NCBI GenBank assembly: GCA_003838145.1
Contig: QYZZ01000008.1
Coordinates: 1 to 55,456 of the forward strand
Length of the DNA: 55,456 bases
DNA from: Tindallia sp. MSAO_Bac2
GTDB lineage: Bacteria > Bacillota > Clostridia > Peptostreptococcales > Tindalliaceae
Direction: 5' to 3'
In this document: positions 1 to 7,379 of the stretch, one piece after another
Layout of the letters: every line of letters begins with the position of its first letter
Position numbering within the stretch: position 1 is the stretch's first letter
Program-made: the position numbers and the translations under genes
Notes under the pieces: generated by a model
Databases searched by the model: none
What the model saw: the letters and a program-made list of their open reading frames with translations, nothing else
Told to the model about the DNA's origin: nothing

Positions 1-12
1 AAAGAAGATTTC

Positions 13-61
13 AAAAAAGGTTAAAGTGCTTAGCTCCAATGGAGTATCGAAGCCAAGCACT
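13..61 (-). terminator. Probable terminator of the CDF transporter gene
   Basis: Arms at 25-35 and 51-61 form an 11-bp stem with one G-U pair, read on the minus strand. A T6 run (plus-strand A6, 14-19) follows a few bases later. It lies about 65 bases past the stop codon of the transporter gene. The gap between stem and T-run makes it a moderate terminator at best. Confidence 0.45.
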
Positions 62-85
62 AACTGCATAAACTTTAATTTAATT

Positions 86-122
86 ACCTGTCTACTTGAC
101 ATGGGTCTGTTCACTGTCCCCC
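86..122. repeat. Possible insertion-sequence or REP-like end remnant
   Basis: The stretch contains the short dyad TGTCTACTTGACA and, next to it, an imperfect GGG...CCC dyad centred on GTTCAC. Such motifs are common at the ends of IS elements and REP-like repeats in clostridia. No transposase lies next to it here, and the left flank is outside the window, so this is a weak call. Confidence 0.2.
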
Positions 123-127
123 TGGTT

Positions 128-1066
128 TTAAATAGCCCATTTTTCATCTTCCGTAAAACTGACGGTTAACCATGGATCATAGGGCATTTCTCTGATTTTC
201 TGAAAGATTTCTTCCCGGACCCGATCTGTATCTTTTATTGTTTTGATACGGGCTTCAGGATCCGTTATGAAGTCAATCTCAATGAAAAGTGCTGAACCAA
301 CTTTACTGACACGACAATAGGATTGCTGAATACGATATTTTTCCCGAATTTCCGATACCATTTTTTCCATTTTTCGCTGCATTTTTTCTTCCGGAGCCAT
401 TCGCATCAACTCTCTCAAGCCACTTAGCATTGACTTGAGTGGTGATTTAACTAAAAAAGCGGAAATGACCAATACCAACAAAGGATCAACATAGGGAATC
501 AGCCAGGTGACGGATGTATTTCCTATAAGTTTTGCTAAGATAAAACCCAGTGTACTGCCAAGAGATATCAATCCGTCATTTTTCCATTCCAGTGCTTCCA
601 GTTTCAATAAGTCAGACTCGTAGTTTTTTCCTTTTTCCCGAAGAACAAAATATACCGCCAAGCAGAATAAAGCTGAGAAACTTACATAAGCCAGTGTGTA
701 ATTTATCTTGACGATTCTGCCACCGCTCAACAAGTCCTGGATGGCAAATACGACGGCGGTAACGACCAAGCCCAGCACCACAAGAGATTTCAAGAATATA
801 ATAGCTGCTTCCGCAACACTTTTGCCGAAGGGAAATCTTTTAGTCTCGCTTTGATTGTCTCTCTCTACAAAGTGAACAACCCATAAAGAGAGTAAGGACA
901 TTCCAATCAGTGTTGATGAGTAAAGGCCATCCAGCAGAATCATCCTGGAGTTTGTCATCATCCCCCATAAAATGCCAGTCACAGCAAAAATAAGAGTCCC
1001 CGCAATAGAGAATTTTATCATTTTTTTTATAAATTTTGTTTCCTTATGATGCTCATCGCTTTCCAT
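128..1066 (-). CDS. Cation diffusion facilitator (CDF) family transporter
   Basis: A 312-residue inner-membrane protein with the CDF layout: about six membrane helices in residues 17-215 and a soluble C-terminal domain (about 220-312). CDF proteins usually exchange Zn, Fe, Mn or Cd for protons. The metal site is unusual. At the TM2 position where FieF has DxxxD, this protein has D46-G-L-Y-S50. At the TM5 HxxxD position it has E-W-K-N-D. Two of four usual ligands are therefore replaced, so metal choice or even transport is uncertain. It is the last of three minus-strand genes, with 133 bp between it and the DUF401 gene, and probably has its own promoter there. The family call is firm; the substrate is unknown. 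Confidence 0.82.
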   Translation of the reverse strand: MESDEHHKETKFIKKMIKFSIAGTLIFAVTGILWGMMTNSRMILLDGLYSSTLIGMSLLSLWVVHFVERDNQSETKRFPFGKSVAEAAIIFLKSLVVLGLVVTAVVFAIQDLLSGGRIVKINYTLAYVSFSALFCLAVYFVLREKGKNYESDLLKLEALEWKNDGLISLGSTLGFILAKLIGNTSVTWLIPYVDPLLVLVISAFLVKSPLKSMLSGLRELMRMAPEEKMQRKMEKMVSEIREKYRIQQSYCRVSKVGSALFIEIDFITDPEARIKTIKDTDRVREEIFQKIREMPYDPWLTVSFTEDEKWAI

Positions 1067-1199
1067 GTCACACTTTCCTTTCGATTAATTTTACCTGCTT
1101 CCTCAGCATTGCAACGCACTTATGGCAAAGCTTTTCAATGTTTCCTGATACTCTTTCACGCCACCTTTTCTCTTTCTGTTATTATATTATGTTTACACA

Positions 1200-2435
1200 T
1201 TACACATACAGATATAGCAGCACCGTTGTGGAAGAAACCAGAATCAGCAACGCAGCCATGGCATACACGGCATATTCTTTATAGAGATCTTTCGTGGATA
1301 CTTTCATCACTTTAAGTGTAAAAGCCTGACAAAGATGAACCGGCGAGAAATAATACCCCAAAAAAGAGCTGATCAGTAAGAAGAAGGCAAAAATATGTAA
1401 CTGATCCGGTGGAAGCTGCAGCCGCGAAAGCATTGGCAATGTTACTGCCAATGCCGAAGTTGGATAACCAGTAATAAAGCCGAAGAAAAGAGATGTCACC
1501 ATAAACACCAGCATCATGGAAATGCTGGTGCCGGCCTGTTGAAAAATATAGTCGAAGACACTCAACATGGCATCCATTTCCAAAATAATATCCTTCATAA
1601 TTAAAACTGCAATGACGATTTTAACGGTGTCCCAGTTGGCAGACCGTTTTAATACCTGTGGAAATTTTTCTTTATTCGACAATAAATAAACGATTATCAC
1701 ACTTATCAGCATTGCCTGGTAAAATGGAGCACCTGTTAAGGTATTAATCAATACCGGGGCGTAAATTGGGGAAGTGTAAGTAATGAGTTTTCGGATACTG
1801 CCAAGAAAATCTTTTGAATCCAAAGAATTTTTGTCTTTAAGGACATTAATGTCTTTTAAATACAGAAAGTAAGCAACCGTCAGCAGTATTCCCAGAAATA
1901 CAGTGTTCATCATTATGATGCGATAAACATTGACAGAAGGCAACGCAGATCTTAAAAATAGCAGAGCCATGGAAAACGGAAAAACCAGCATGGCAATGTG
2001 TCGGAAAATAAGGTTAATGACAGCTCTTCTGGGCGGTTTTAAGCCAACTTCACCACCTATATCATCTACAAATGGCGCAGACAGAATTGCCCCTCCGGGT
2101 ATAATCAATGTGCCAATCAGAGAGGGTATCAACATAAGCACAATTTTTTTGTTTTTTACAATTCCTAATATTCCATCTACAATAGCATCCAGTAGTCCAT
2201 AATGTTTCATGGCACCACCCAGCATACTGACAATGAAAATTGTCAGTACAGTATCTCTGGAATATGGGTCCACAAAAACCCTGACAGCAATATTGGCTAA
2301 AGCCTGAAAGCCCAGACGGGATAGCAACGCCAAAATTATGGTAGTGGTAACAATAGTGGTACTTAGCTTAAATTTATAACGAAGCATAACTGGTATTACA
2401 AGAAATGCAATTACGGTTGCTATCAACTGGAACAT
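1200..2435 (-). CDS. DUF401-family integral membrane protein
   Basis: A 411-residue protein made almost wholly of hydrophobic helices, about ten or more. It carries patterns typical of DUF401/ion-transporter-like permeases: a GG-A-MKHYG region near residue 85, a proline/glycine-rich PSLIGTLIIPGGAILSAP stretch near 105-125, and a second GFITGYPTSA motif near 325. The two similar G/P-rich loops suggest an inverted-repeat transporter fold, as in the larger IT superfamily; that is inference. The start codon follows the sirtuin stop by 3 bases, and the ribosome site GAGGCG lies inside the sirtuin 3' end, so the two genes are translationally linked. Substrate unknown. Confidence 0.75.
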   Translation of the reverse strand: MFQLIATVIAFLVIPVMLRYKFKLSTTIVTTTIILALLSRLGFQALANIAVRVFVDPYSRDTVLTIFIVSMLGGAMKHYGLLDAIVDGILGIVKNKKIVLMLIPSLIGTLIIPGGAILSAPFVDDIGGEVGLKPPRRAVINLIFRHIAMLVFPFSMALLFLRSALPSVNVYRIIMMNTVFLGILLTVAYFLYLKDINVLKDKNSLDSKDFLGSIRKLITYTSPIYAPVLINTLTGAPFYQAMLISVIIVYLLSNKEKFPQVLKRSANWDTVKIVIAVLIMKDIILEMDAMLSVFDYIFQQAGTSISMMLVFMVTSLFFGFITGYPTSALAVTLPMLSRLQLPPDQLHIFAFFLLISSFLGYYFSPVHLCQAFTLKVMKVSTKDLYKEYAVYAMAALLILVSSTTVLLYLYV

Positions 2436-2438
2436 TTA

Positions 2439-3179
2439 TTATTCGCCTCTCAATTCTTCCATAGTGCGTCCAATAGAGTCTCTTATAACCCATCTGGCCC
2501 GATGGTCGTAGGGTGTTTCATCGCGATTGATAATCAGCAGGTCATCCCCTCGATAGTAATTAATTAGCCCTGCTGCAGGGTGAACTACCAAAGAGCTTCC
2601 GCCAACAATTAAAAAATCAGCCTGGGAAATGTGCCGAACTGCTGCCTCCAGCACTTCCATATCAAGGGACTCACCATACAGCACAACGTCAGGGCGTACC
2701 ATCCCTTTGCATTTTTTACATCTTGGTATGTCATCCTTCTGCTTTAACATCTCTTCAAGGGTTTCCTTTTCTCCACAGTCAATACAAAAGTTTTTCAGAA
2801 CAGAGCCATGAACTTCCAATACATTTTGGCTGCCTGCCATTTGATGCAAACCATCAATATTCTGGGTAATAATAGCCTTCAACTTACCCTGTCTTTCCCA
2901 TTCGGCCAGTACTTCATGGGTTTTGTTGGGTCTCGCCTCCGGATAAACAAGATTATTTAAATAGTATCCAAAGAAAACTTCTGGTTTATGTCGAAGCATT
3001 CGATGACTTAGCAGCTCCTCTGGCGGATAACCCTTTGTGTCTTTCTGATAAAGCCCCTGGGTAGCAGATCGAAAGTCGGGTATGTTGCTTTCTGTCGATG
3101 TCCCTGCACCGCCAAAGAAAACAATTTCTTTAGCTGACTCAAGTTTTTCTTTTATTTCATTTTTCACTGTTAAATTCAT
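2439..3179 (-). CDS. cobB: NAD-dependent protein deacylase, sirtuin (Sir2) family
   Basis: A 246-residue sirtuin that removes acyl groups from protein lysines using NAD+. The NAD-binding GAGTSTESNIPDFRS motif is near residue 25, TQNIDGLH near 110, the catalytic His is in LEVHGS, and four zinc cysteines follow as CIDC-x20-CKKC. The length is normal for the family. I place the start at the ATG at 3179, eight bases after AGAGG, rather than at an upstream in-frame GTG. It is first in a likely two-gene unit with the DUF401 protein. A typical substrate is acetyl-CoA synthetase, but none is encoded nearby. Confidence 0.93.
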   Translation of the reverse strand: MNLTVKNEIKEKLESAKEIVFFGGAGTSTESNIPDFRSATQGLYQKDTKGYPPEELLSHRMLRHKPEVFFGYYLNNLVYPEARPNKTHEVLAEWERQGKLKAIITQNIDGLHQMAGSQNVLEVHGSVLKNFCIDCGEKETLEEMLKQKDDIPRCKKCKGMVRPDVVLYGESLDMEVLEAAVRHISQADFLIVGGSSLVVHPAAGLINYYRGDDLLIINRDETPYDHRARWVIRDSIGRTMEELRGE

Positions 3180-3387
3180 GTTCAACACCTCTTTTATAGA
3201 TTATCATATTTTCTCTTTTTCATAAACAGAATTCTTGCTTCTGGTGTAGTTTTTGCTCTGTCAGAAGCTAAGAATTCTAAGAATACATTGTTCGCAGGTT
3301 ACAGTCACCACTGTTTGCCAAAACTGCGATCGGGTATTCATTATTACAGAAAGCAATATAATAATTTGTGCTATGGAGGGATTTAAG

Positions 3388-3741
3388 ATGAAGTCTGTTG
3401 AAGGTACTTTGAAAAGTATTTTACTGGCTGGAATTGGTACCGTTTCCTACTCTTATGAAAAAGGAAAAGAATTAGTGGATGAAATGGTAAAGAAAGGAGA
3501 ATTGACTGTTAAGGAAGGCGAAGAATTAAACTGGGAGTTAAAGCGCTTCTTCCATAAGGAAAAAAGCGGCGATAGCGAAAGCAGCTGGTTCGATAATACA
3601 ATCAGCCGGATTTTAGATGAAATGCATGTATCCACAAAGGAAGAAACTAACGAGCTGAAAAAGGAGCTTTCTGCACTGGAGGCTCGGGTATCCATACTGG
3701 AAAAGCAATTTGAATCATCTCAGCAGGAAGATAATCAGTAA
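3388..3741 (+). CDS. Phasin-like coiled-coil protein
   Basis: A 117-residue charged, helical protein. Residues 1-25 are mildly hydrophobic (VEGTLKSILLAGIGTVSYS). This is followed by KGKELVDEMVKKGELTVKEGEEL, a pattern seen in small phasin-superfamily (PhaF/PhaI-like) proteins, and a C-terminal coiled coil of heptad-spaced leucines (about 85-110). The start at 3388 is chosen because GGAGGG lies seven bases upstream; the longer upstream reading frame lacks a ribosome site. It is 17 bp upstream of the ABC1-kinase gene and surely cotranscribed with it. This gene pair recurs in Firmicutes. There is no PHA synthase here, so a polyester role is not implied. Confidence 0.72.
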   Translation: MKSVEGTLKSILLAGIGTVSYSYEKGKELVDEMVKKGELTVKEGEELNWELKRFFHKEKSGDSESSWFDNTISRILDEMHVSTKEETNELKKELSALEARVSILEKQFESSQQEDNQ

Positions 3742-3758
3742 AGGAGTGACATAAGAAC

Positions 3759-5351
3759 ATGAAAGGATCCGGAGAAGCCAGTCGAATCAGGGAAATTCTT
3801 TCCGTATTGATTAAACATGGAATTCAGGAGGGTGTAAAAGGAATTCAGGATCCGGTTCAATGGCGTATTGCCCTGGAAGAGCTGGGCCCCACGTTTATAA
3901 AGATCGGGCAGATCTTGTCAAACCGGCCGGATCTTCTTTCCGAGCCTTTTTTACTTGAATTTCAAAAGCTGCAGAATCATGTCAAACCGGAAAGTCCAGA
4001 AAAATCCCGAAAGCTCATTCAGGAAGAGTTAGGGGCTGCTCCAGAAACTATTTTTGATGACTTTGATCCGGAACCTTTTGCAAGTGCGTCCTTAGCTGTT
4101 GTTCATCGTGCCAGACTTAAAAGTGGAGAGGCCGTGGTTGTTAAAGTTCAGCGTGATGGCGTTCGCGAAATAATGCTTCGTGATATCCAGCTTTTGCGTC
4201 GTTTAACCAGGCTTCTGCGACCCTTGTTGCATAGTCAGGTTGTAAATCCACAGGAAGTGGTGGATGAGCTTCGCATTGCGGCAGAGAAAGAACTTGACTT
4301 TTTAACGGAAGCCTCAAACATCAATACATTCCGGAGTAAAAATGTTGACTTTCCTCACATTGGTGCTCCAAAAGTGTATGATGAGTATACCACCTCAAAA
4401 GTGCTGACGATGGAATTCATTGACGGAATTCCTGCCACTTCCAAAAACCTGCTGCTCAAACATAATTATGAATTAAATGATTTGGCTACAAGGCTTGCGG
4501 ATCATTATTTTAAACAAGTCTTGTCTGACGGTTTCTTTCACGGAGATCCGCACCCGGGAAACCTGTTAATCCGCAAAAACCAGATTGTTTACCTGGATTT
4601 TGGACAGGTAGGCAATCTGTCTGTCGGCATGCAAAAAAAATTAAACTACCTGCTCCTGGGAATAGCAGGCAGAAATATCGAACAGATGACTCAGGCTGTT
4701 TTATCTATTGGTATCAGACGTGGAGAAGTTAATACTCCAGCTCTCCATTCTGATCTGGAACGTCTATTCAACCGGTATATAGATCAGCCTATTTCCGATA
4801 TTGAGCTTACCACATTACTGGATGAACTGTTTTTTACTGCACGAAAAAACGAACTGGCCATGCCTTCGGAATTTACCATGATGCTAAAGGGTATGCTGAC
4901 TCTGGAAGGCGTTCTGGCAGATTTAGCACCTGAAATTCAGTTAATGGATATTGCCATCCCTTACGCCCGAAAACATTTAATGGCAGATTACAATTTGAAA
5001 GACGAACTGCAGGATCAGCTCCAGAACTGGATTAATGTATCGCGGCATATTCCCCGCATACCAGTAAAAATGATGGAGGTAATGAACCAGGCGTTGGCAG
5101 GGAGGCTTACGGTCCAGATGGAGCACCGAAATCTGGAGAAAAGTATTTCTGCACTTCAGGACATGGTAAACCGACTTGTTCTTGCCATTTTAATCGCTGC
5201 TTTACTGGTAGGATCCTCCATTGTAATCAACGCAGAAGCAGGACCAACCCTAAGAGGCATTTCCGTGCTGGGTTTTATAGGCTATGGCAGTTCTGCACTT
5301 ATTGGTATTTGGCTGATTATTGCTATTTTAAGATCTTATCGATATAAGTGA
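3759..5351 (+). CDS. ABC1/UbiB (AarF) atypical kinase-like protein
   Basis: A 530-residue member of the ABC1/ADCK/UbiB family, membrane-anchored atypical kinases or ATPases linked to isoprenoid-lipid metabolism. Visible marks are the KxGQ motif (FIKIGQILSNRPDLL, about residue 45), the alanine-rich loop that replaces the kinase glycine loop (FASASLAVVHRARL), the ATP-site lysine in VVVKVQ, the catalytic FHGDPHPGNLLIR and the metal-binding LDFGQVG. Two C-terminal membrane helices (about 470-525) anchor it. AAAGGAG precedes the start. Anaerobes without ubiquinone also keep this protein, where its job is unclear. It converges on the Cache-protein gene with 12 bp between the stop codons. Confidence 0.9.
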   Translation: MKGSGEASRIREILSVLIKHGIQEGVKGIQDPVQWRIALEELGPTFIKIGQILSNRPDLLSEPFLLEFQKLQNHVKPESPEKSRKLIQEELGAAPETIFDDFDPEPFASASLAVVHRARLKSGEAVVVKVQRDGVREIMLRDIQLLRRLTRLLRPLLHSQVVNPQEVVDELRIAAEKELDFLTEASNINTFRSKNVDFPHIGAPKVYDEYTTSKVLTMEFIDGIPATSKNLLLKHNYELNDLATRLADHYFKQVLSDGFFHGDPHPGNLLIRKNQIVYLDFGQVGNLSVGMQKKLNYLLLGIAGRNIEQMTQAVLSIGIRRGEVNTPALHSDLERLFNRYIDQPISDIELTTLLDELFFTARKNELAMPSEFTMMLKGMLTLEGVLADLAPEIQLMDIAIPYARKHLMADYNLKDELQDQLQNWINVSRHIPRIPVKMMEVMNQALAGRLTVQMEHRNLEKSISALQDMVNRLVLAILIAALLVGSSIVINAEAGPTLRGISVLGFIGYGSSALIGIWLIIAILRSYRYK

Positions 5352-5363
5352 CACCCTGCGCAT

Positions 5364-6035
5364 TTATTGTTTTTTCTTATATTTATTAATGAATAAGCGG
5401 TAGATAACCCATGCAACTAAAAATAACTGCATTGCCGTAATAATGAAAATAAAATTGATGTTCCGCTGTGCTTCAACAGTGCTTTCTATATCGTCGGTAT
5501 AAAGACCCGTTCCTATAATCCAGTCCCAGGGTTCAAAACCAGTTACAAAGGAAATTTTGGGCTCTTCTCTGTTTTCCTCATCATAATATTGCCAGCGGTA
5601 TTCACTAAAGCCTTCCCCTTCCGTTTCGACCAGGTTAACAAATTTACTGAAGAGCTGATATACTTCTTCTTCATTCTCAGCCATTAAATCGATACCCTCC
5701 AGATCCGGGCGGAATGGGTGTACTACCAAAACGGATTCATGTGTATTTATCCAAAAATAATCCTTGTTATGAGGGCCAAATCGAAGGCTCCTGATCAGTT
5801 GTTTTGCCTGACTCTGGGCTGCATCACGAGATAGCATGCCTTCACTTTCCATGGAATAAAAATGTTCTAGAATTGATACGCCTATTCGGGTTTTGTCCTG
5901 AATCTGATTCTGTTTTTCCTGCATCATACTACTTTCAAGTTTTGGCAACGAATACCAGGTATTAAAAACGATAAACAATATGATAGGTATCAGTATTACC
6001 GGCAGCCATTTTTGTCTTATCCATTTTTCGCTCAT
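5364..6035 (-). CDS. Stand-alone Cache-domain sensor protein
   Basis: A 223-residue protein: an N-terminal membrane helix (about 10-30), an extracytoplasmic single-Cache domain (about 35-190, with the typical DYFWINTHESVLVVHPFRPDLEG core cut here to DYFWIN and VVHPFRP, then GFEPWDWIIGTGLY), and a second helix (about 195-215). Such Cache domains bind small organic acids or amino acids and normally feed a chemoreceptor, kinase or cyclase domain. None follows here: the protein ends about ten residues after the second helix. It may signal through a partner or be a ligand-binding decoy. GGAGG lies eight bases before the start. Confidence 0.78.
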   Translation of the reverse strand: MSEKWIRQKWLPVILIPIILFIVFNTWYSLPKLESSMMQEKQNQIQDKTRIGVSILEHFYSMESEGMLSRDAAQSQAKQLIRSLRFGPHNKDYFWINTHESVLVVHPFRPDLEGIDLMAENEEEVYQLFSKFVNLVETEGEGFSEYRWQYYDEENREEPKISFVTGFEPWDWIIGTGLYTDDIESTVEAQRNINFIFIITAMQLFLVAWVIYRLFINKYKKKQ

Positions 6036-6127
6036 TCCGTTTCCTCCTCAACAATTGCGTCTATGCCATTATAAGTTTTCGGCAAACATTTATCAATATC
6101 TATTACCAATAATATTTTTTCTAAAAA

Positions 6128-6163
6128 GGACCTGCCCCGGAAGAAGTGGGCAGGTCCCTTTTA
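6128..6163. terminator. Rho-independent terminator after the transglutaminase gene
   Basis: A perfect 10-bp GC-rich stem (6128-6137 with 6148-6157) encloses a 10-base loop. On the minus strand it is followed by a T-run, placing it about 40 bases after the stop of the transglutaminase-like gene. A shorter T-run on the plus side could also give weak activity in that direction. Confidence 0.85.
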
Positions 6164-6199
6164 TGGAAAGAAGTTCGGAAAGGCATTGTTATTTACTGT

Positions 6200-6997
6200 T
6201 TAGATAGCGATTTTCTTTTGGAATTCTTCTGCATTTTTGATCATATCGTAGGCAACTCCTCCTGCTGCAAAAGCCGCATCCATGGTTGTGTCGATAACTG
6301 ACCATTCACCATCAACTAATACTTCGTTCCATGCATGATATTCCGCAATTCCAGGAGCATAACCCTTAACCATTCTCGCAGGAATTCCAACACTTCTCAG
6401 CATGGCTGCAAACAGCGAGGCATAATCATAGCAGATCCCTTTCTGTGTCTCAAATATTCTTTCAATATCCGGCAGATAATCACTGGTTAGATACGGGATT
6501 ATATCATAATCATATTTTATGTTTTGTACAATATATTGATGGATAGCTTCTACCTTTTCCCTGTCCGCTTCAAGATTTTTTGTCAGTTCTTTAGCTTTCA
6601 TAATGGGAGCCATGGATTCGTTCCATTTTATTTCCTGAACGGATCCAAGATACATTTTATTTTCATCTACGGCATCCACATACAATTTTTCTGTGACAAC
6701 TGGCCGGTACTGATTGCCGCTTACATGCTCCAAGATCGAAATTGTATACTCACCATTTCCCTGTTTTAGCGGAAAGCTTTCTTTTTCAGCGCCATAAGGA
6801 AGCCGGTAAAAATGTCTTTCTCCATTATTTTCGATCATAATCCGGGTATTGGATTTTCTTTGCATTTGGTATTCCACTGACAAAACACCAGTTTCCAGTG
6901 CCTGGAAATTCAATGCAGAAAGCTCCAGAGCACTTATTGTTATTACGTTAACCGCTAATACAAAAAGTATGATTAATATACTGACTGCTTTTTTCAT
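6200..6997 (-). CDS. Exported transglutaminase-like protein under riboswitch control
   Basis: A 265-residue protein with a signal-peptide-like N-terminus (MKKAVSILIILFVLAVNVIT), a middle domain of unknown fold (about 30-130) and a transglutaminase/protease-like core. The likely catalytic triad is Cys in KGICYDYAS, His in AEYHAWNEV and Asp in SVIDTTMD. Such secreted proteins are thought to be proteases or wall- or peptide-modifying enzymes; the substrate cannot be read from sequence. The start at 6997 follows GGGAGAG by seven bases; the longer reading frame runs back into the riboswitch and is rejected. Its leader holds two identical cyclic-di-GMP-I aptamers, so expression is probably tied to the sessile/motile switch. 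Confidence 0.85.
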   Translation of the reverse strand: MKKAVSILIILFVLAVNVITISALELSALNFQALETGVLSVEYQMQRKSNTRIMIENNGERHFYRLPYGAEKESFPLKQGNGEYTISILEHVSGNQYRPVVTEKLYVDAVDENKMYLGSVQEIKWNESMAPIMKAKELTKNLEADREKVEAIHQYIVQNIKYDYDIIPYLTSDYLPDIERIFETQKGICYDYASLFAAMLRSVGIPARMVKGYAPGIAEYHAWNEVLVDGEWSVIDTTMDAAFAAGGVAYDMIKNAEEFQKKIAI

Positions 6998-7013
6998 AAA
7001 AAAACTCTCCCTT

Positions 7014-7086
7014 CGGTAGCTGGCTGCCATTTTACAGGCCCTTTAGCTTTGCGTCCCCGTCTTTCGTTCGGGTTTGCCTTTATCGG
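7014..7086 (-). ncRNA. Cyclic-di-GMP-I riboswitch aptamer (GEMM-I), gene-proximal copy
   Basis: Read on the minus strand, this 73-base unit holds the GEMM-I core in order: GGCAAACC, a hairpin with a GAAA tetraloop, GACGCAAAGC, GGGCCT, and ATGGCAGCCAGCTACCG. It ends two bases before the ribosome site of the transglutaminase gene. Flanking bases 7088-7093 (RNA CUUUCC) can pair with the ribosome site GGGAGAG (7005-7011), extending P1. That arrangement suggests ligand binding hides the ribosome site. The GEMM-Ib (cGAMP) variant is not excluded by eye. Confidence 0.93.
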
Positions 7087-7122
7087 CGGAAAGCCGATTG
7101 TTTCAATAAAAAAACTCTTCTT

Positions 7123-7195
7123 CGGTAGCTGGCTGCCATTTTACAGGCCCTTTAGCTTTGCGTCCCCGTCTTTCGTTCGGGTTTGCCTTTATCGG
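7123..7195 (-). ncRNA. Cyclic-di-GMP-I riboswitch aptamer (GEMM-I), upstream tandem copy
   Basis: This copy is identical over all 73 bases to the copy at 7014-7086, at an offset of 109 bases. Similarity continues past the aptamer: AAGAAGAG, T7, ATTGAAA here corresponds to AAGGGAGAG, T7, ATGAAAA at the real gene start. A weak P1 extension (AACUUUU with AAGAGUU) is possible. The copy seems to be a recent tandem duplication that took the ribosome site and start codon along. Confidence 0.92.
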
Positions 7196-7238
7196 TAAAA
7201 GTTATCTTTACCAAAACAAGTATTGATTTGTTTTTAAT

Positions 7239-7266
7239 ATTATACCACATAGCTATGTTTTGTAAA
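7239..7266 (-). promoter_or_regulatory. Sigma-A promoter of the riboswitch leader
   Basis: On the minus strand, -35 TTTACA (7261-7266) and -10 TATAAT (7239-7244) are separated by 16 bases. Transcription would start near 7232 and give a leader of about 235 bases containing both aptamers. Confidence 0.75.
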
Positions 7267-7379
7267 CCGGTTTATGAAAGATGAGTAAGTTTTTTTATGA
7301 TTTTTTCTACGTATATAGGGTAATGATAAGGTAAAGCGAATATCATCTGAATTAATACTGCGAGGAAGAAGGGTTCTTT

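Noticed and set aside
6997-7030. Longer N-terminus for the transglutaminase-like protein
   Set aside because: It would translate part of the riboswitch and its ribosome site; the ATG at 6997 has a proper ribosome site and gives a clean signal peptide.
7014-7195. CRISPR or simple tandem repeat
   Set aside because: There are only two copies of a 73-base unit, and each matches the GEMM-I aptamer core.
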